Below, piece after piece: positions 3,643 through 5,317 of a stretch of 5,317 nucleotides of DNA. The notes under the pieces were generated by a model, which had not been told where the DNA came from, made no database searches, and saw only the letters and a list, made by a program, of their open reading frames with translations. Origin of the DNA: Clostridiales bacterium. Lineage in GTDB: Bacteria > Bacillota > Clostridia > Oscillospirales > Acutalibacteraceae. A program made the translations under genes and the position numbers. Every line of letters begins with the position of its first letter. Within the stretch, counting starts at the first letter, position 1. The stretch covers positions 1 to 5,317 of the forward strand of contig JAAZFZ010000234.1 in the NCBI GenBank assembly GCA_012511485.1. The letters are read 5' to 3'.

Positions 3643-5317
3643 ATGAACATTAAAAAAACTGTATTTTTATCTGCCTTCACTGCCGCTCTCGGGTATGCAG
3701 CGGCAGGTATTTACAAGGTCGCCTCAATAAAAGCTATGCCAATGCATTCCCCTTCCGATGAAGACGGGGGTTTAATTCATGTGCTGCTTTTATGCTTTGA
3801 GAATCCTGAATTTGCAGTCAGCAATAACATAGTTGTTAATAATAATTATATTATCCGTGCAATGGCAGCGGCAAAAAAATACATTGACGGTAGATTTGAT
3901 TGCATGGATTTCAGAATGCAAACCTTATTAAGGCTCGCATATTTATATTCAGAGAGAATAAAAGCAATTTCGCCTCAAGGCTGGGAGCTGTTGGAGCAGA
4001 CCTTTCTCAATGCCAAGTTCTGGATGACCGAACCAGGTAACGACTCGGCGTGCTATTGGTCTGAAAATCATCAGCTTCTTTTTGCCTGTGCAGAGTTTTT
4101 AGCAGGTCAACTGTGGCAGGACAAGGTGTTTTCAAACGATGGTGCCTTAGGCATTGAGCATATGCACCGTGCAGAAAAAAGAATTGAAAGCTGGGCACAA
4201 CAGAGGTTCTATTACGGCTATTCGGAATTCAATTCAAATAATTATTACCTTTTTGATGCTGCACCTGCCTCTAATTTCATTCAGTTTGCACAAGGGTGCG
4301 CCAAGCTTAAGGAGCGCATGAAAATCTGCCTTGACCTTTTGCTCTATGACATTGCAAGCGGCATTTTTGATTTTGGATTCACTGTGCCGACGGGCAGAGC
4401 TTACTCCTATAACCTAGCAGGCGGCAAATGCGACAGAATTCGTGGATTGACGGATTTTATTTGGAATCTAAACAATAATCATATGTCTTCAACTCAAAGT
4501 ATGCTTGTAAATATTGTTTCCATGTTAAGGGGAAAAGATAAAAACGGGGAGCCTTTTTATGAGGTTCCCCCTGTTATTATTGAAATCGGAAGGGATAGTG
4601 CCGATAGAATTATTAAGTCCTCGACAAGCATGGACATAAATGAGCTTGTCAAAAAGGGCCTTGTCGGGCATGAAGATGATCAAGTCATGTGTCAGTTAAG
4701 TATTGAGGCTTTTACAAATCCTCAAGTAATTTACGACACATTTACTTATTTCAATAAGAATGGGCTTTTTACCAACAAATTGGTCAATTATTTCAGTTGT
4801 CTCGATTTAAAAATGTTCAACAGTAAAAGGGTAATGACTGCAATTAGCAAAAAACTCAACCCGATGCCCAACGGCATAGCAATGCAAAGAGTGAATCTCT
4901 ATAAATACCGCACAGCTTATAGCATGCTTGCGAGCGTGCATAAATACTATCCGGGGATGTTCGGTGCGCAGCAGTTCCTCTCATGCGCCAATTTCGGTGG
5001 TAACTCCATTATTTTCACAAATCACCCCGCAAGAGATACAGACAAAGGGAATACTCAGGTCATACCCGGCTACTGGGCAGGCTTTGGCAGGGCACCACAT
5101 ATCGCGCAGGAAAAAAATATTCAGATAATGCTCTATGATATTCCTAAAATAAGCGGATTTCTTGAGCTTTACATGGTTCCCCAATATACACATACATATC
5201 TTCCAGAGGCTTTTTTTGATGAGGTTTGCATTAATCACAACTATGCATTTGCCAGAAAGGGCGGTGCATACTGTGCCATGATTGGCTCAGGCAGGCTCAG
5301 TTATCTTGAATTTGATG
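3643..5317 (+). CDS. Large uncharacterised protein, likely exported, with (alpha/alpha) toroid polysaccharide-lyase-like region; 3' end outside the window
   Basis: The frame stays open for 558 codons to the window edge. A TAA at 3640-3642 sits immediately before the ATG, so this is the first possible start; AAGGTG (3631-3636) is a modest ribosome binding site. A basic start (NIKK) and hydrophobic stretch (about 6-22) suggest a signal peptide or anchor. The body is helical and aromatic-rich with spaced motifs: DCMDFRMQTLLRL (86-98), YWSENHQLLF (138-147), YGYSEFNSNNYY (191-202), LDLLLYDIA (230-238), PTGRAYSY (249-256) and GYWAGFGRAPHIAQ (476-489). From memory, this WSENHQ/GRAY pattern occurs in large uncharacterised bacterial proteins whose shape recalls the (alpha/alpha) toroid plus beta-sandwich of polysaccharide lyases such as PL8 and heparinase-like enzymes. 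H143, Y254 and R252 could be active-site residues, but this is inference. No PL family is assigned and catalysis is unproven. It has its own promoter and no partner gene is visible. Confidence 0.8.
   Translation, partial: MNIKKTVFLSAFTAALGYAAAGIYKVASIKAMPMHSPSDEDGGLIHVLLLCFENPEFAVSNNIVVNNNYIIRAMAAAKKYIDGRFDCMDFRMQTLLRLAYLYSERIKAISPQGWELLEQTFLNAKFWMTEPGNDSACYWSENHQLLFACAEFLAGQLWQDKVFSNDGALGIEHMHRAEKRIESWAQQRFYYGYSEFNSNNYYLFDAAPASNFIQFAQGCAKLKERMKICLDLLLYDIASGIFDFGFTVPTGRAYSYNLAGGKCDRIRGLTDFIWNLNNNHMSSTQSMLVNIVSMLRGKDKNGEPFYEVPPVIIEIGRDSADRIIKSSTSMDINELVKKGLVGHEDDQVMCQLSIEAFTNPQVIYDTFTYFNKNGLFTNKLVNYFSCLDLKMFNSKRVMTAISKKLNPMPNGIAMQRVNLYKYRTAYSMLASVHKYYPGMFGAQQFLSCANFGGNSIIFTNHPARDTDKGNTQVIPGYWAGFGRAPHIAQEKNIQIMLYDIPKISGFLELYMVPQYTHTYLPEAFFDEVCINHNYAFARKGGAYCAMIGSGRLSYLEFD

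Noticed and set aside
4007..4198. Reverse-strand open frame inside the toroid protein gene
   Set aside because: It is short, has no ribosome binding site or promoter, and is fully covered by a long forward frame with clear protein motifs.
4981..5238. Reverse-strand 85-codon frame and a nearby forward 66-codon frame
   Set aside because: Both lie inside the continuing toroid protein frame and show no independent start signals or family resemblance.
1..5317. Mobile element, CRISPR array, toxin-antitoxin or defence system
   Set aside because: There are no spaced repeats, transposase or integrase motifs, terminal inverted repeats or paired small genes; the layout is four ordinary co-directional units.

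Overview
The window looks like an ordinary chromosomal stretch of a low-GC, Gram-positive clostridium, perhaps from the Oscillospiraceae/Ruminococcaceae side. The reasons are the strong purine-rich Shine-Dalgarno sites, near-consensus vegetative promoters, AT-rich spacers, the rplM-rpsI pair, and a YabE-type cell-wall protein (DUF348-G5-3D), an architecture known from Firmicutes. The lineage is an inference from protein style and was not tested by a search.

All genes read rightward, in four apparent transcription units, each with its own promoter. (1) 138-862: a promoter and a TTG-started gene for a stand-alone PHP-domain metal-dependent phosphoesterase. (2) 957-1925: a promoter, rplM (ribosomal protein L13), rpsI (ribosomal protein S9) and a strong intrinsic terminator. 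(3) 1926-3572: a long AT-rich control region, then a membrane-anchored YabE-like protein with DUF348 repeats, a G5 domain and a C-terminal 3D domain, closed by a hairpin terminator. (4) 3574 to the window edge: a promoter and a large open reading frame with no stop codon in the window (558 codons visible). It encodes an N-terminally anchored or secreted protein that resembles uncharacterised alpha-toroid proteins of the polysaccharide-lyase-like kind.

The L13/S9 unit is housekeeping. The two envelope-linked genes (YabE-like and the toroid protein) are neighbours, but each has its own promoter and a terminator lies between them, so shared function is only a possibility. The most interesting non-coding stretch is 1926-2285. 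It holds a tandem TGTAAC repeat resembling an OmpR-family (WalR-type) operator, up to three candidate promoters including a perfect TTGACA-N17-TATAAT, and a clean 7-bp dyad. I see no mobile element, CRISPR array, tRNA or rRNA. The first 137 bases are very AT-rich and contain no gene I can support.
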